Numbered from the stretch's first letter, positions 20,700 to 31,405 are shown. The stretch: DNA of 64,000 nucleotides from Methylobacterium nodulans ORS 2060 (GCF_000022085.1 NC_011894.1:5664001-5728000), one strand, 5' to 3'. Numbers and translations: made by a program. Notes: a model not told the origin generated them from the letters alone.

Positions 20700-21446
20700 A
20701 TGAGACCGAAGGGAACCGCGGCCGCCATCGGGCGGTCGCTGCGCCTCTACCACGGCCCGCAGGCCCCGCGGGCGGCGATGGATGCGCTCTACCGGCGCTT
20801 CGTGCGCCCGGGCGATCTCGTCTTCGACATCGGCGCCCATGTGGGCGACCGCATCGGTGCCTTCCGGCGCCTGGGCGCGAGGGTCGTGGCGCTCGAGCCC
20901 CAGGCGGGTCCGGCGCGCGCGCTGCGCCTCATCCACGGCCGCGATCCTTGCGTGACGCTCCTCCGATCGGCCGCGAGTGACGCCGAGGGCGAGATCAGGC
21001 TCCACCTCAATCGCGACAACCCGACGGTGTCCTCGGCCTCAGCCGCCTTCATCAAGGCCGCGCAGGGGGCCCGGGGCTGGGAGGGTCAGGTCTGGAGCGA
21101 GACCGTCGCCTGTCCGGCCACCACCCTGGACGGGCTCATTGAGCACTACGGCCGTCCGGGCTTCGTCAAGATCGACGTCGAGGGCTTTGAGGACCGGGTG
21201 CTCGCCGGCCTGACCACGCCCCTTCCCGCCCTGTCCTTCGAAGTCACCACCATCGCGCGCGATATGGCTCTGCGCTGCCTCGACCGCCTTACCGCGCTCG
21301 GTCGCTACGGATTCGACATCGCGCTCGGCGAGAGTCAGACCCTCTCGCTCGGCCGCTTCGTCGGCCCGGAGGAGATGCGCTCAATGCTGGCATCTCTGCC
21401 GCACGCGGCGAATTCGGGCGACGTCTACGCGGTGCTGCGGGGGTGA
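20700..21446 (+). CDS. FkbM family methyltransferase
   Basis: A 248-residue SAM-dependent methyltransferase of the FkbM family, often acting on sugars or small metabolites. The SAM-binding region is GDLVFDIGAHVGDRIGAF (38-55) followed by RVVALEPQ. The family-specific VKIDVEGFEDRVLAGL lies near 159. It is in the opposite orientation to its neighbours tpiA and secG, whose adjacency is commonly conserved in alphaproteobacteria. The 22-nt gap to tpiA makes them convergent. No partner gene is adjacent, so the substrate is unknown. Confidence 0.9.
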   Translation: MRPKGTAAAIGRSLRLYHGPQAPRAAMDALYRRFVRPGDLVFDIGAHVGDRIGAFRRLGARVVALEPQAGPARALRLIHGRDPCVTLLRSAASDAEGEIRLHLNRDNPTVSSASAAFIKAAQGARGWEGQVWSETVACPATTLDGLIEHYGRPGFVKIDVEGFEDRVLAGLTTPLPALSFEVTTIARDMALRCLDRLTALGRYGFDIALGESQTLSLGRFVGPEEMRSMLASLPHAANSGDVYAVLRG

Positions 21447-21468
21447 GCCGCTGCGGGGGCGGCCCCGC

Positions 21469-22230
21469 CTACGCGTAGGCCGCCGCGATGCCGAGGAAAT
21501 CCTCCGCCTTCAGGCTCGCGCCGCCGACCAGGGCCCCGTCGACATTCGGCACCGCCATCAGCTCGGCGGCGTTCGACGGCTTCACCGAGCCGCCATAGAG
21601 GATACGGACCCGGTCCCCCTCGGCGCCGAGCCGCGCCTGAAGCTCCCGGCGGATCAGCCCGTGCACCTCCGCCACATCGGCGGCGGTGGGCGTGAGCCCC
21701 GTCCCGATCGCCCAGACCGGCTCGTAGGCGATCACCGTGTCGGCGGCGGTGGCGCCGTCCGGCAGGGAGCCGGCGAGCTGGCCGCGCACCACCGCGAGGG
21801 TGCGGCCGGCCTCGCGCTCCTCCCGGGTCTCGCCCACGCAGATGATGGCGACGAGGCCGGCCCGCCGGGCGCCGAGCGCCTTGGCGCACACCTGCGCGTC
21901 GGTCTCGTGCTGGTCAGCCCGCCGCTCGGAATGGCCGACGATCGTGTGCGTGGCGCCGAGATCGGCCAGCATCTCGGCGGCGATGCAGCCCGTATGGGCG
22001 CCGCTCGGGGCCGCATGCACGTCCTGGCCGCCGATGCGCACCGGCGTGCCGGCGGCGGCGGCCGCGAAGGTGCCGACGAGGGTCGCGGGCGGGCAGACCA
22101 GCACGTCGATGCGGGAGGCCAGCTCCGGCGTCAGCCCGGCAATCACGGCCTCCAGCACCGGAAGCGAGGCCCGCGTGCCATTCATCTTCCAGTTTCCCGC
22201 CACCAGCGGACGCGGTCGCAGCCCAGCCAT
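21469..22230 (-). CDS. tpiA: Triosephosphate isomerase
   Basis: Glycolytic/gluconeogenic enzyme interconverting dihydroxyacetone phosphate and glyceraldehyde 3-phosphate; 253 residues. Motifs: GNWKMNG (Lys at about 14), GHSERR (catalytic His near 97), [11 protein letters not shown] (catalytic Glu near 169) and [11 protein letters not shown] near 213. All catalytic residues are present. The start at 22230 ([15 protein letters not shown]) gives the normal length. A 207-nt gap separates it from the divergent foldase gene. Confidence 0.98.
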   Translation of the reverse strand: MAGLRPRPLVAGNWKMNGTRASLPVLEAVIAGLTPELASRIDVLVCPPATLVGTFAAAAAGTPVRIGGQDVHAAPSGAHTGCIAAEMLADLGATHTIVGHSERRADQHETDAQVCAKALGARRAGLVAIICVGETREEREAGRTLAVVRGQLAGSLPDGATAADTVIAYEPVWAIGTGLTPTAADVAEVHGLIRRELQARLGAEGDRVRILYGGSVKPSNAAELMAVPNVDGALVGGASLKAEDFLGIAAAYA

Positions 22231-22437
22231 GCCTCTCCCCTGCCTGATGCGATGCGTAGCCGGTAACAGAGCCCCCCGGCGGGCGCAAACCGCCCCCGCC
22301 CGGTGCAAGCCGCCGCCCGGCTCGCACGAGCCGCGACGGCGCCCGGCCTTTCCGCCGCAGCGCGGATGGGCTATCGCGGCTCTCTTCGGGAAGGGCGGCC
22401 GCCGCTTGAGCGGGCGGCCGGGTCGTCGAGGGTCGCG

Positions 22438-24336
22438 ATGCTCCAGGGGTTCCGCGCCGCAAGCCAGAGCTGGCTCGGCAAGATCGTCATCACGGTCGTG
22501 TTCGGCCTGTTGATCGCGGGCCTCGCGATCTTCGGCATCGGCGACATCTTCCGGGGCAGCGGCAGCTCCACCGTCGCGACGGTCGGCAGCACCAAGATCT
22601 CGGCGGAGGCCGTGCGCAGCGCCTACCAGAACCAGATCCAGCGCCTCGCCCGGCAGGTCCGCCGCCCGATCACCCCCGACCAGGCCCGGGCGCTCGGCCT
22701 TGATCGCGAGGTGCTGAGCGCCCTTGTCACCGAGGCGACCCTCGACCAGAAGACCCGCGACCTCGGCCTGCGCGTCTCCGACGACACCGTGATCCGCCTG
22801 ATCAAGGAGGAGCCGGCCTTCAAGGGCGCGAACGGCGCCTTCGACATCGCGCTGTTCAACGACACCCTGCGGCAGGCGGGCCTGAGCGAGGCCGCCTTCG
22901 TGCAGGAGCAGCGCGCCGTCGCGGCCCGGCTCCAGCTCGCCGAAGCGATCACCGCCGACCTGCCGGTGCCGCTCGCCGTGCGCGAGGCGATCCACCGCTA
23001 CACCGCCGAGCGCCGGGCGGCCGCCTTCATCCTCCTGCCGGAGAGCGCCGCGGGCGAGATCCCCGCCCCCACGGACGAGGAAGTCAAGACCTACTACGAC
23101 GAGCACCGCAGCGCCTTCCGGGCGCCCGAGTACCGCAGCGTGAACCTCCTGGTCCTCGACCCGGCGACGCTCGCCAAGCCCGACGCCGTCACGGATGCCG
23201 AGGCCCGCGCCCGCTACGACGCCGACAAGAGCCGCTACGGCACGCCGGAGCGCCGCACCATCCAGCAGATCGTGTTCCCGAACGAGGCCGATGCGGCCGC
23301 GGCACTCGCCCGCATCCGCAGCGGCGAGGCACCCTTCGAATCGATCGCCGGCGAGCGCGGCCTCGACCCGAAGAGCCTCGATCTCGGCACCTTCTCCCGC
23401 TCCGAACTGTTCGACCCGGCGGTCGCGGACGCGGCCTTCGGCCTCCAGCAGGGCGTGGTCAGCGAGCCCGTGAAGGGGCGGTTCGGCACCGTCCTCCTGC
23501 GCGTCACCGCGATCGAGCCCGGCAGCGTCAAGCCCTACGAGGAGGTTGCCGGGCAGATCCGTACCGAGATCGCCCGCGAGCGGGCCGGCGACAACCTGGA
23601 GAAGGTGCACGATGCCATCGAGGATCAGCGCGCGGGCGCCAAGCCGCTCGCCGAGATCGCCCGCGAGCGGGAGCTTCCGCTGATCACGGTCGCCTCGGTC
23701 GACGCGCAGGGCCGTGACCCGCAGGGCAAGCCCGTCGAGGGCCTGCCCGACAAGGATGCGGTGCTCCCCGCCCTCTTCCGCGCCGAGATGGGCGCCGACA
23801 GCGAGGCGCTGCGCACCCGCTCCGGCGGCTACGTCTGGTACGACATTGTCAAGGTCGATCCGGCCCACGACCGGCCGCTCCCGGAGGTGCGCGACGACGT
23901 CGTCGCCCAGTGGAAGGCCGAGGAGGTCGAGCGCCGGCTCTCCGCCAAGGCGCGCGAGGCCGCCGAGCGGCTCGACAAGGGCGAGGCGATCGAGGCCGTG
24001 GCCTCCTCGCTCGGGCTGGAGGCGAAGACCGCGAGCGACCTCGCCCGCGGCCGCGCCAAGGATGGGCTCACCCCGGAGAGCATCGGACGCATCTTCGCGA
24101 CGCCGGTGGACAAGACCGGCTCGGCGAGCGCCGGCGACAAGGTCCGGGTCGCCTTCAAGGTGACCTCCGCCACCGTGCCGCCTCTTGCGGCCGGGTCGCA
24201 GGGCAATGTCGAGCAGCAGTTCCGCAGCGCGCTCGCCGACGACATCCTCGCCCAGTACATCGCCGATGCACGCAAAGAGGCCGGCGTCTCGATCAACGAG
24301 AGCGCCTTCCGGCGCGCCATCGGCGGCGAATATTAA
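22438..24336 (+). CDS. Membrane-anchored peptidylprolyl isomerase (SurA/PpiD type)
   Basis: A 632-residue periplasmic folding factor anchored by one N-terminal helix (about 16-38: [20 protein letters not shown]). A SurA_N-like chaperone domain (about 45-190) is followed by a parvulin-type rotamase domain (about 270-365) and a second PPIase-like or chaperone region to the C-terminus. PpiD of E. coli (623 residues) has the same length and layout. The order ppiD-trpE-trpG-trpD-trpC-moaC-moeA is common in Rhizobiales. Whether the parvulin domain is active cannot be told, since PpiD itself is largely inactive. Confidence 0.9.
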   Translation: MLQGFRAASQSWLGKIVITVVFGLLIAGLAIFGIGDIFRGSGSSTVATVGSTKISAEAVRSAYQNQIQRLARQVRRPITPDQARALGLDREVLSALVTEATLDQKTRDLGLRVSDDTVIRLIKEEPAFKGANGAFDIALFNDTLRQAGLSEAAFVQEQRAVAARLQLAEAITADLPVPLAVREAIHRYTAERRAAAFILLPESAAGEIPAPTDEEVKTYYDEHRSAFRAPEYRSVNLLVLDPATLAKPDAVTDAEARARYDADKSRYGTPERRTIQQIVFPNEADAAAALARIRSGEAPFESIAGERGLDPKSLDLGTFSRSELFDPAVADAAFGLQQGVVSEPVKGRFGTVLLRVTAIEPGSVKPYEEVAGQIRTEIARERAGDNLEKVHDAIEDQRAGAKPLAEIARERELPLITVASVDAQGRDPQGKPVEGLPDKDAVLPALFRAEMGADSEALRTRSGGYVWYDIVKVDPAHDRPLPEVRDDVVAQWKAEEVERRLSAKAREAAERLDKGEAIEAVASSLGLEAKTASDLARGRAKDGLTPESIGRIFATPVDKTGSASAGDKVRVAFKVTSATVPPLAAGSQGNVEQQFRSALADDILAQYIADARKEAGVSINESAFRRAIGGEY

Positions 24337-24341
24337 AGTCT

Positions 24342-24390
24342 CGGGGGCGCCCGCCCCCGACCCCCCGGCAGAGGGCGTGACGCCCTCTGC
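24342..24390 (+). terminator. Twin hairpins between the foldase gene and trpE
   Basis: Two perfect hairpins in tandem: 24342-24349 with 24352-24359 (8 bp, CGGGGGCG / CGCCCCCG) and 24368-24377 with 24381-24390 (10 bp, GCAGAGGGCG / CGCCCTCTGC, loop TGA). No U-run. They may terminate the foldase transcript or be a Methylobacterium-type intergenic repeat. No Trp-rich leader peptide is visible, so classic trp attenuation is not supported. Confidence 0.5.
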
Positions 24391-24409
24391 ACACCCCTTG
24401 AGTCTGGTC

Positions 24410-25924
24410 ATGCTGGTCACGCCCTCGCTCGATGCCGCGCAGGCCGCCTACGCGGCGGGCCAACCCGTGCTCCTGCGCGCCACCCTCGTCGCCGACCTGG
24501 AAACCCCCGTCGCCGCCTTCCTGAAGCTCAAGGCCGGGCGCGAGGGCGCGGCCTTCCTGCTCGAATCCGTCGAGGGCGGCGCCGTGCGCGGGCGCTACTC
24601 GATGATCGGCCTCGACCCGGACCTCGTCTGGCGCTGCAGCGGCGGCACGGCCGAGCGGGCGGATGCCCCCGATCTCGACCGCTTCGTCCCCGACGACCGC
24701 CCGCCCCTCGACAGCCTGCGGGACCTCATCGCCGAGAGCGCGATTCCCGGCGACGCAGCCCTGCCCCCGATGGCGGCCGGCCTGTTCGGCTATCTCGGCT
24801 ACGACATGGTCCGGGAGATGGAGCGGCTCGATCCGCCGAAACCCGACCCGATCGGCGTGCCCGACGCCATCCTGGTGCGTCCGACCGTCATGGTGGTGTT
24901 CGACGCCGTGCGCGACGAGATCGCGGTCGTCACGCCACTCCGCCCCGTCCCCGGCCAGCCGGCTAAAGCCGCCTGCGAGGCGGCGCTGAACCGCCTGGAG
25001 CGGGTGGCCGAGACCCTCGAAGGCCCCCTCCCCGTCGAGGCGTGGGCGAACCCGACCGAGATCCCGGCGCCCGCGCCCGTCTCGAACACGACGCCGGAGG
25101 AGTTCCACGCCATGGTGGCGCGGGCCAAGGCCTACATCGCGGCCGGCGACATCTTCCAGGTCGTGCTCTCGCAGCGCTTCGAGGCCCCCTTCGCTCTGCC
25201 CGCCTTCGCGCTCTACCGCTCGCTGCGCCGCGTGAACCCGGCGCCCTTCCTCTGCTACCTCGATTTCGGCACCTTCCAGATCGTCTGCTCCTCGCCCGAG
25301 ATCCTGGTGCGGGTGCGCGACGGCAAGGTCACCATCCGCCCCATCGCCGGAACCCGCCGCCGCGGCGCCACGCCCGAGGAGGACGGGGCGCTCGCCGAGG
25401 AGTTGCTGGCCGATCCCAAGGAGCGGGCCGAGCACCTGATGCTGCTCGATCTCGGTCGCAACGACGTCGGCCGCGTCGCGCAGATCGGCAGTGTCACGGT
25501 GACGGATTCCTTCTTCCTGGAATATTACAGCCAGGTCATGCACATCGTCTCGAACGTCGAGGGGCGGCTCGACCCCCGCCACGACGCGCTCGGGGCCCTG
25601 GTCGCGGGATTTCCCGCCGGCACCGTCTCGGGCGCCCCGAAGGTGCGGGCGATGCAGATCATCGACGAGCTGGAGCGCGAGAAGCGCGGGCCCTATGCGG
25701 GCTGCATCGGCTATTTCGGCGCCGACGGGCAGATGGACACCTGCATCGTGCTGCGCACCGCCGTGGTCAAGGACGGCCGCATGCATGTCCAGGCTGGCGC
25801 CGGCATCGTCCACGATTCCGATCCGGCCTCCGAGCAGCAGGAATGCGTGAACAAGGCGAAAGCCCAGTTCCGTGCCGCCGAGGAGGCCGTGCGCTTCGCC
25901 GCGCAGGCCCGGCGGGGGCAGTAG
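24410..25924 (+). CDS. trpE: Anthranilate synthase component I
   Basis: Chorismate-utilising large subunit of anthranilate synthase, first step of tryptophan synthesis; 504 residues. The N-terminal domain has [20 protein letters not shown], carrying the LLES element linked to tryptophan feedback. The C-terminal catalytic domain has [50 protein letters not shown] and [14 protein letters not shown]. The ATG at 24410 is chosen; a TTG at 24398 is possible, and no strong ribosome binding site supports either. It is followed by trpG after 83 nt. Confidence 0.97.
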   Translation: MLVTPSLDAAQAAYAAGQPVLLRATLVADLETPVAAFLKLKAGREGAAFLLESVEGGAVRGRYSMIGLDPDLVWRCSGGTAERADAPDLDRFVPDDRPPLDSLRDLIAESAIPGDAALPPMAAGLFGYLGYDMVREMERLDPPKPDPIGVPDAILVRPTVMVVFDAVRDEIAVVTPLRPVPGQPAKAACEAALNRLERVAETLEGPLPVEAWANPTEIPAPAPVSNTTPEEFHAMVARAKAYIAAGDIFQVVLSQRFEAPFALPAFALYRSLRRVNPAPFLCYLDFGTFQIVCSSPEILVRVRDGKVTIRPIAGTRRRGATPEEDGALAEELLADPKERAEHLMLLDLGRNDVGRVAQIGSVTVTDSFFLEYYSQVMHIVSNVEGRLDPRHDALGALVAGFPAGTVSGAPKVRAMQIIDELEREKRGPYAGCIGYFGADGQMDTCIVLRTAVVKDGRMHVQAGAGIVHDSDPASEQQECVNKAKAQFRAAEEAVRFAAQARRGQ

Positions 25925-26007
25925 GCCAGGATCATCTGCCGGGAAAACAGCGCCCCTTGACCGCGCCCGGCCCAGCCGCCACACCGGCCCGACCCAGGCG
26001 CGATCCC

Positions 26008-26628
26008 ATGGCCAGCATCCTCGTCATCGACAACTACGATTCCTTCACCTGGAACCTGGTCCACCTGATCGGGCCCCTGGTTTCGACGATCGAGGTGGTG
26101 CGCAACGACGAGATCACCGTGCCGGAGATCCGCGCCCGTGCGCCGGACGCGCTCGTGCTCTCCCCCGGTCCCTGCACGCCGAGCGAGGCGGGGATCTGCC
26201 TCGACGTGGTCGCGGAGCTGAGCGACGAGATCCCGATGCTCGGCGTCTGCCTCGGCCTCCAGGCGATCGGGCAGGCCTTCGGCGGGAGGGTGGTGCGGGC
26301 GCCCGCCCCCATGCATGGCAAGGTCTCGACCGTGGATCACCGCGCCACCGGCCTGTTTCGCGGCATCAACGGGCCCTTCTCGGCCACGCGCTACCACTCG
26401 CTCATCGTCGACCGCGCCACCTGTCCACAGGAACTCGTGGTCACGGCGGAGGCAGACGGGCTGATCATGGCCCTGGAGCACGCCGCCCGGCCGGTCCACG
26501 GGGTGCAGTTCCATCCCGAGAGCATCCTCTCGCAGCACGGCGACCGCATGGTGCGGAACTTTCTCGACCTCGCCCGCGCCTGGAATGGCGAGCGCCGGGG
26601 TGACAAGGCGGCGTCCGCCGTGCATTGA
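26008..26628 (+). CDS. trpG: Anthranilate synthase component II (glutamine amidotransferase)
   Basis: A 206-residue class I glutamine amidotransferase that supplies ammonia to TrpE. It starts MASILVIDNYDSFTWNLVH. The oxyanion loop LSPGPCTPSEAG, Cys nucleophile in LGVCLGLQAIGQ (near 83) and the His-x-Glu pair VQFHPESILS (near 171) are all present. Sequence MHGKVSTVDH fits the TrpG/PabA class. In some bacteria the same protein also serves PabB; that cannot be decided here. It is the second gene of the plus-strand trp run. Confidence 0.97.
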   Translation: MASILVIDNYDSFTWNLVHLIGPLVSTIEVVRNDEITVPEIRARAPDALVLSPGPCTPSEAGICLDVVAELSDEIPMLGVCLGLQAIGQAFGGRVVRAPAPMHGKVSTVDHRATGLFRGINGPFSATRYHSLIVDRATCPQELVVTAEADGLIMALEHAARPVHGVQFHPESILSQHGDRMVRNFLDLARAWNGERRGDKAASAVH

Positions 26629-26699
26629 CGGGGCGCAATCGGCACCGCCGCGCCGCCCCCAAGGCCCGTCTGACCCGAAGACCCGTCTGAAGGCCCGTC

Positions 26700-27713
26700 A
26701 TGGATTCGTTCAAGCCCTACCTGGCGAAGGTCGCCACGGGTGCGGCGCTCACGCGCGAGGAAGCCCGCACGGCCTTCGACCACCTGCTCTCCGGCGAGGT
26801 CACCCACGCCCAGGCCGGCGCCTTCCTGATGGCGCTGCGGGTGCGCGGCGAAGCCGCCGACGAGATCGTGGGCGCGGCCGGCGCGCTGCGCGAGCGGATG
26901 GTGCGGGTGGCGGCCCCGCCCGGCGCCATCGACATCGTCGGCACCGGCGGCGATCATTCGGGCAGCTACAACGTCTCCACCCTCGCGGCGATCATCACCG
27001 CCTCCTGCGGCGTGCCGGTGGCCAAGCACGGCAACCGCGCCGCCTCCTCGCGCTCGGGCGCGGCCGACGTGCTGGCGGCGCTCGGCGTCAGGCTCGGGCT
27101 CGACCCGGAGGCCCTGGCGCAATGCCTCGCGCAGGCCGGCCTGTGCTTCATGTTCGCCCAGACCCACCACGCCTCCATGCGGCATGTGGCGCCGGTGCGG
27201 GTCGAACTCGGCACCCGCACCCTCTTCAACGTGCTGGGGCCGCTGTGCAATCCGGCGGGCGTGTCGGGGCAGCTCTTCGGCGTCTACGCGGCCTCGCTCG
27301 CCGAGCCCCTGACCCGCGTCCTCGCCGATCTCGGCAGCACCCGGGTCTGGACCGTGCACGGCTCCGACGGCCTCGACGAGATCACCACGACGGGGCCGAC
27401 CGCGGTCGTCGCCCTGGAGGACGGCGCGATCCGCCGCTTCACCATCGACCCGCGCGAACTCGGCCTCGCGCTCGCGGCGCCGGAAGATCTGCGCGGCGCC
27501 GATCCCGAGCACAATGCGGCAGCGCTCCGCGCGGTCCTCGACGGCGCCCGCACGCCCTACCGCGACATCGCTGTGCTCAATGCCGCCGCGGCCCTGGTGG
27601 TCGCGGGGGCGGCCGCTAATTTAGGCGAGGGCGTCGCGCGGGCCGCGCAGGCAGTCGATTCCGGGGCGGCCCGCGCCACCCTCGACCGCCTCGTCGCGGT
27701 CTCCAACGCCTGA
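26700..27713 (+). CDS. trpD: Anthranilate phosphoribosyltransferase
   Basis: Transfers phosphoribose from PRPP to anthranilate; 337 residues, normal. PRPP-binding glycine loop [19 protein letters not shown] (about 79-97), [17 protein letters not shown] (about 107) and [20 protein letters not shown] with [10 protein letters not shown] (about 160-185) are all conserved. It begins 71 nt after trpG and ends 9 nt before trpC. Confidence 0.98.
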   Translation: MDSFKPYLAKVATGAALTREEARTAFDHLLSGEVTHAQAGAFLMALRVRGEAADEIVGAAGALRERMVRVAAPPGAIDIVGTGGDHSGSYNVSTLAAIITASCGVPVAKHGNRAASSRSGAADVLAALGVRLGLDPEALAQCLAQAGLCFMFAQTHHASMRHVAPVRVELGTRTLFNVLGPLCNPAGVSGQLFGVYAASLAEPLTRVLADLGSTRVWTVHGSDGLDEITTTGPTAVVALEDGAIRRFTIDPRELGLALAAPEDLRGADPEHNAAALRAVLDGARTPYRDIAVLNAAAALVVAGAAANLGEGVARAAQAVDSGAARATLDRLVAVSNA

Positions 27714-27722
27714 CCGGCCGCC

Positions 27723-28589
27723 ATGGGGATGCTGCCCGTGATCGAGCTCAAGAGCCCGCCTGCCGCACCCGCCCGGCCCCCGGCGCCGGACGTGCTGGCC
27801 CATATCGAAGCCTACAAGCGCCGCGAGATCGCCGAAGCGAAGCTCCGCGTGCCGCTCGCCGAGTTGGAGAAGCGGGCCGCCGAGGCGGATGCGCCCCGCG
27901 GCTTCGCGGACGCGATCCAGGCCCATCTCGACGAGGGGCGCGTCGCGCTCATCGCCGAGATCAAGAAGGCCTCGCCCTCGAAGGGGCTGATCCGCGCGGA
28001 TTTCGACCCGCCCGCCCTGGCGCGGGCCTATGCGGAGGGCGGCGCGACCTGCCTCTCCGTCCTCACCGACGAGCCCTCCTTCAAGGGCCGGCCGGACTAC
28101 CTCACGGCGGCACGCGCGGCCTGTGCCCTGCCGGTCCTGCGCAAGGACTTCCTGTTCGAGCCCTATCAGGTCGTCGAGGCCCGAGCCTGGGGCGCCGACT
28201 GCATCCTGGTGATCATGGCGAGCCTCGACGACGACGAGGCGGCGGCGATCGTCGAGACTGCGCACGACCTCGGCATGGACGTGCTGGTCGAGGTGCATGA
28301 CGAGGCGGAGCTGGAGCGGGCGGTCCCGCTCGGCACGCGGATGATCGGCATCAACAACCGCGACCTGCGCAGCTTCCAGGTCTCCCTCGACACCGCCCTG
28401 CGGCTCGCGCCCCGCGTGCCGAAGGACCGCATCATCGTGGGCGAGAGCGGCATCACGGGCCATGCCGATGCCGAGCGCCTCGCGGAGGCCGGCATCCGCA
28501 CGCTTCTCGTCGGCGAGAGCCTGATGCGCGAGGCCGACGTCACGGCGGCGACCCGCCGGCTTCTGTTCGGCGAGCGGGCGCAGGGCTAG
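27723..28589 (+). CDS. trpC: Indole-3-glycerol phosphate synthase
   Basis: Ring-closing step of tryptophan synthesis; 288 residues, slightly longer than average because of a Pro/Ala-rich N-terminal segment. Conserved elements: [17 protein letters not shown] (catalytic Lys near 81), [28 protein letters not shown] (catalytic Lys near 140), [12 protein letters not shown] and [12 protein letters not shown] monofunctional TrpC with no TrpF fusion. The gap to trpD is only 9 nt, so they are co-transcribed. Confidence 0.98.
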   Translation: MGMLPVIELKSPPAAPARPPAPDVLAHIEAYKRREIAEAKLRVPLAELEKRAAEADAPRGFADAIQAHLDEGRVALIAEIKKASPSKGLIRADFDPPALARAYAEGGATCLSVLTDEPSFKGRPDYLTAARAACALPVLRKDFLFEPYQVVEARAWGADCILVIMASLDDDEAAAIVETAHDLGMDVLVEVHDEAELERAVPLGTRMIGINNRDLRSFQVSLDTALRLAPRVPKDRIIVGESGITGHADAERLAEAGIRTLLVGESLMREADVTAATRRLLFGERAQG

Positions 28590-28623
28590 ATCCTGCAAGG
28601 GAACAAACCGCGACGGTGCCTGG

Positions 28624-29106
28624 ATGCCGAGCCTCACCCATCTCGACGCGACCGGCGCCGCCAACATGGTCGACGTCTCCGACAAGGCGCCCACCGCCCG
28701 CACCGCCCGCGCGGAGGGCACGATCGTGATGCTCCCCGAGACCCTGCGGCTCATCCGGGAGGGCGACGCCAAGAAGGGCGACGTGCTCGGCACCGCCCGG
28801 CTTGCCGGCATCATGGCGGCCAAGCGCACCCATGAGCTGATCCCGCTCTGTCACCCGCTCCTCCTCGCGAAGGTGCGGGTGGATTGCGAGCCCGATCCGG
28901 CGCTGCCCGGCATCCGCATCACCGCCGAGGTGAAGGTCCAGGGGCCGACCGGCGTGGAGATGGAGGCGCTCACCGCCGTCTCCGTCGCCTGCCTCACCGT
29001 CTACGACATGGTCAAGGCGGCCGACCGCGGCATGCGGATCGAGGGGATCCGTCTCCTGCAGAAGAGCGGCGGCCGCTCGGGCCTCTACGAGGCCGAGCCT
29101 GCATGA
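28624..29106 (+). CDS. moaC: Cyclic pyranopterin monophosphate synthase
   Basis: Second half of the first step of molybdenum-cofactor synthesis; 160 residues. Conserved motifs: [18 protein letters not shown] (16-33), [19 protein letters not shown] (about 61-79, active-site Lys and His) and [20 protein letters not shown] (about 108-127). The last four bases ATGA overlap the start of moeA. It continues the trp run after 34 nt, the usual Rhizobiales arrangement. Confidence 0.98.
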   Translation: MPSLTHLDATGAANMVDVSDKAPTARTARAEGTIVMLPETLRLIREGDAKKGDVLGTARLAGIMAAKRTHELIPLCHPLLLAKVRVDCEPDPALPGIRITAEVKVQGPTGVEMEALTAVSVACLTVYDMVKAADRGMRIEGIRLLQKSGGRSGLYEAEPA

Positions 29107-30326
29107 GCGCGCTCCTGCCCGTCGCGGAGGCGCTCGCCCGCATCCTCGCCGAGGCCAGCCCCGTCGAGGCCGAGACCGTGCCGATCGCCCGGGCGGCCGG
29201 GCGCACCCTCGCGCAGGATGTCCGGGCGCAACGCACCCAGCCGCCCTTCGCGGCCTCCGCCATGGACGGATACGCCGTGCGCAGCGCCGATGCGGCGCAG
29301 CCCCCCGTCACACTCCGCCTCGTCGGGACGAGCGCCGCCGGGCACGGCTTTGCCGGCACGATCGGGCCGGGCGAGGCGGTGCGCATCTTCACCGGCGCTC
29401 CGATGCCGGAGGGGGCCGACACCGTCGTCATCCAGGAGGATGCGGAGGCCGAGGGCGACGCGGTCCGCCTGCGCCAGGGCAACCCGCCCGGACGCCACGT
29501 GCGCCCGAGCGGGCTCGACTTCCGCCAGGGCGATCTCCTCCTGCCGGCGGGCACCCGGCTCGACGGCCAGCGGGTGGCGCTCGCCGCCGCGGGGGGGCAC
29601 CCGGTGCTCTCCCTGCGCCGGCGCCCGCGCGTCGCGATCCTCGCCACCGGCGACGAACTCGTCCGGCCGGGCGAGCCCGCCGCCTGGGACCAGATCGTCG
29701 CCTCGAACGGCCTCGCTCTCGCGGCGATGGCCGAGGATGCGGGGGCGGAGGCGATCGACCTCGGCATCGCGGGCGACAGCTTCGCGGATCTCGAAGCCGC
29801 CATCGGCCGGGCCCACGCGGTGGATGCCGACCTGCTCGTCACGCTCGGCGGCGCCTCGGTGGGCGACCACGACCTCGTGCAGTCGGCGCTGGTGCGCCAG
29901 GGCCTCGAACTCGGCTTCTGGCGGGTCGCCATCCGGCCCGGCAAGCCGCTGATGCACGGGCGCCTCGGCCGCATGGCGGTGCTCGGCCTGCCGGGCAACC
30001 CGGTCTCCTCGGTGGTCTGCGGCCTCGTCTTCGTCCGGCCGCTGATCCGCGCGCTCCTCGGCGATCCCCTGGCGGCAGCAGACCGCAGCGAACCGGCCCG
30101 GCTCGGCCGCGACCTGCCGGCGAACGATGTCCGGCAGGACTACATGCGGGCGCGGCTCAGCGCCGAGGGTGACGGACCGCCCGTGGTGCATCCCGATCCG
30201 CGCCAGGATTCCTCGATGCTCTCCGTGCTCGCGACCGCGGAGGCCCTGCTGATCCGCCCGGCCCATGCGCCAGCCGCCCGAGCGGGCGACCCCTGCCGCA
30301 TCCTGCGGCTCGACCGGTCCGGCTGA
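29103..30326 (+). CDS. moeA: Molybdopterin molybdenumtransferase
   Basis: Inserts molybdenum into adenylylated molybdopterin; 407 residues, matching MoeA. N-terminal domains show [15 protein letters not shown] and [16 protein letters not shown]. The MoCF-binding domain has [30 protein letters not shown] and [20 protein letters not shown], and the last about 75 residues form the C-terminal beta domain. Start overlaps moaC (ATGA), implying translational coupling. It is the last gene of the plus-strand run and faces a small convergent gene. Confidence 0.97.
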   Translation: MSALLPVAEALARILAEASPVEAETVPIARAAGRTLAQDVRAQRTQPPFAASAMDGYAVRSADAAQPPVTLRLVGTSAAGHGFAGTIGPGEAVRIFTGAPMPEGADTVVIQEDAEAEGDAVRLRQGNPPGRHVRPSGLDFRQGDLLLPAGTRLDGQRVALAAAGGHPVLSLRRRPRVAILATGDELVRPGEPAAWDQIVASNGLALAAMAEDAGAEAIDLGIAGDSFADLEAAIGRAHAVDADLLVTLGGASVGDHDLVQSALVRQGLELGFWRVAIRPGKPLMHGRLGRMAVLGLPGNPVSSVVCGLVFVRPLIRALLGDPLAAADRSEPARLGRDLPANDVRQDYMRARLSAEGDGPPVVHPDPRQDSSMLSVLATAEALLIRPAHAPAARAGDPCRILRLDRSG

Positions 30327-30352
30327 GGCCGCCCGCGGCGGGGCGCGCCCGA

Positions 30353-30369
30353 GGCGGGGTGGCCCCGCC
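30353..30369. terminator. Hairpin between convergent genes
   Basis: A perfect 7-bp stem GGCGGGG / CCCCGCC with loop TGG, 26 nt after moeA and 11 nt after the end of the facing small gene. Short and without a U-run. Confidence 0.4.
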
Positions 30370-30380
30370 CGGATGGCGGC

Positions 30381-30650
30381 CTACTGGGCGCGACGGCCTG
30401 CCTGGGTGGTCGACTCGCCGCGATCATAGGCGCTGATCGCCGCCCGGCACTGGGCCGAGAGCCGCACCCGATTGCGCGCGAAGCACCGCTCCACCTCCGG
30501 GCTGTCCGGGTCCGCCCCCGCGCAGAGCCGGAAATAATCGCTCGCGCAGTTCATCTGCAGGCCCGGGTCGTCCCGCTGCGCGAGAACTGGCGTGGTCATG
30601 ACGGTGAGAAGGGCCGCGAGAGCGGCGGGGGTACGAAGCGATGAAACCAA
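30381..30650 (-). CDS. Small secreted cysteine-rich protein
   Basis: An 89-residue protein with a signal peptide (about 1-25, ending TTPVLAQ) and a short mature domain with four Cys: NCASDYFRLCAGADPDSPEV, ERCFARNRVRLSAQC. The spacing resembles the Cys-rich GLG1-type repeat found in many alphaproteobacterial periplasmic proteins. Function unknown. It is convergent with moeA and has no same-strand partner. Confidence 0.75.
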   Translation of the reverse strand: MVSSLRTPAALAALLTVMTTPVLAQRDDPGLQMNCASDYFRLCAGADPDSPEVERCFARNRVRLSAQCRAAISAYDRGESTTQAGRRAQ

Positions 30651-30927
30651 GAGACAATCCCCGATGGAGGTTCGGGCCGTAGGTTAGGAATGCGGCGTCC
30701 GCGGGCAAGCACCGGGCTGCAACAGCTCGGCGATTGTCGCCCCGCCCCGCACCGCCGGCGGACCGCGCGCGGCGCCGGTTGGCACCGAACCATCCTCTCG
30801 TGAGAAGAACCGCCCCGAGCGGCAGCGCCTGGAGCCTGCCCGCAACGCTCGCCGTGAAGCTCGTGCATCGAGATTGTCTGAAGGTTGGCTGAATACAGCT
30901 TTCAGACCTCATTAAAATCGAGGTCTT

Positions 30928-30989
30928 TAGAGCATTCTTCGGCGAAATGGATGCCGGTTCGTCGCAGAGAATGCGGCAAAATCAAAGAC
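30928..30989 (+). repeat. Dispersed repeat, family R4, copy a
   Basis: AGAGCATTCTTCGGCGAA followed by GATGCCGGTTCGTCG and GAATGCGGCAAAATCAAAG. A diverged copy with the same order (AGAGCATT, CCGAAGCGGAGCCCGGTTCG, GAGGCGGAAGCAAAGAC) is at 47620-47720. Confidence 0.6.
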
Positions 30990-30990
30990 C

Positions 30991-31030
30991 GACAGCAGAA
31001 TTCGTTCCCCCGTGACCGGATTCTGCTGTC
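30991..31030. repeat. 11-bp perfect inverted repeat
   Basis: GACAGCAGAAT (30991-31001) and ATTCTGCTGTC (31020-31030) separated by 18 nt, immediately after repeat R4a. Could be a stem-loop or part of the repeat unit; no function shown. Confidence 0.6.
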
Positions 31031-31204
31031 GCGCGGCACACGTGATGAGGTGCGACCATCGACGCATCCATGACTGAAACGTGACTGACCGATGAGCGGC
31101 CGCGATGGCGGCCCGGACGAGCGTCGATGACGGACGAGCACGCAGCTTTGCCGCGGCCGCGACGGACAACACGGACGGCCCGGTCGAGATCCCGCTCCGC
31201 CCCG

Positions 31205-31405
31205 ATGATCAACGCCGTCTCCCGGGACGAGCTCGGGCGGGCCCTCCGCCGCGTCTACGCGGACCAGCTGACGGCACCGGCCCCGGAGCGCTTCACCGCT
31301 CTCCTGGCCGCGCTCGAACGCGGAAGCACCGGGGCCGAGGCCGCGCCGGGGCGTGACGGCGGACCGGAGCCCGCCCGCGACGGCACAGAGGAGGCCTCCC
31401 GATGA
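31205..31405 (+). CDS. nepR: NepR-like anti-sigma factor
   Basis: A 66-residue protein with the NepR core: DELGRALRRVYADQL then PAPERFTALLAALER (about 8-40). In alphaproteobacteria NepR holds EcfG inactive until phosphorylated PhyR sequesters it. The start at 31205 (MINAVSRDEL) gives a typical NepR; the open frame continues upstream with unrelated Arg-rich sequence. Its stop overlaps the ecfG start (ATGA). No phyR or sensor kinase lies in the window, so the rest of the switch is elsewhere. Confidence 0.82.
   Translation: MINAVSRDELGRALRRVYADQLTAPAPERFTALLAALERGSTGAEAAPGRDGGPEPARDGTEEASR

Larger units (their letters stand above)
30651..31204. other. Intergenic region with AT-richer repeat
   Basis: 554 nt between divergent genes. 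The middle (30900-31080) is clearly less GC-rich than its surroundings and contains a repeat-family member (30928-30989), a small hairpin (30905-30910 with 30920-30925) and an 11-bp inverted repeat (30991-31030). It should also contain the promoter of nepR-ecfG, but no clear GGAAC-type -35 element was found. Confidence 0.6.

Noticed and set aside
24337..24409. trp attenuator/leader peptide
   Set aside because: Two hairpins are present, but no short frame with clustered Trp codons lies before them.
21469..24420. Minus-strand frame extending tpiA to 983 codons
   Set aside because: Only the last 253 codons match TpiA; the remainder is the antisense of the foldase gene.
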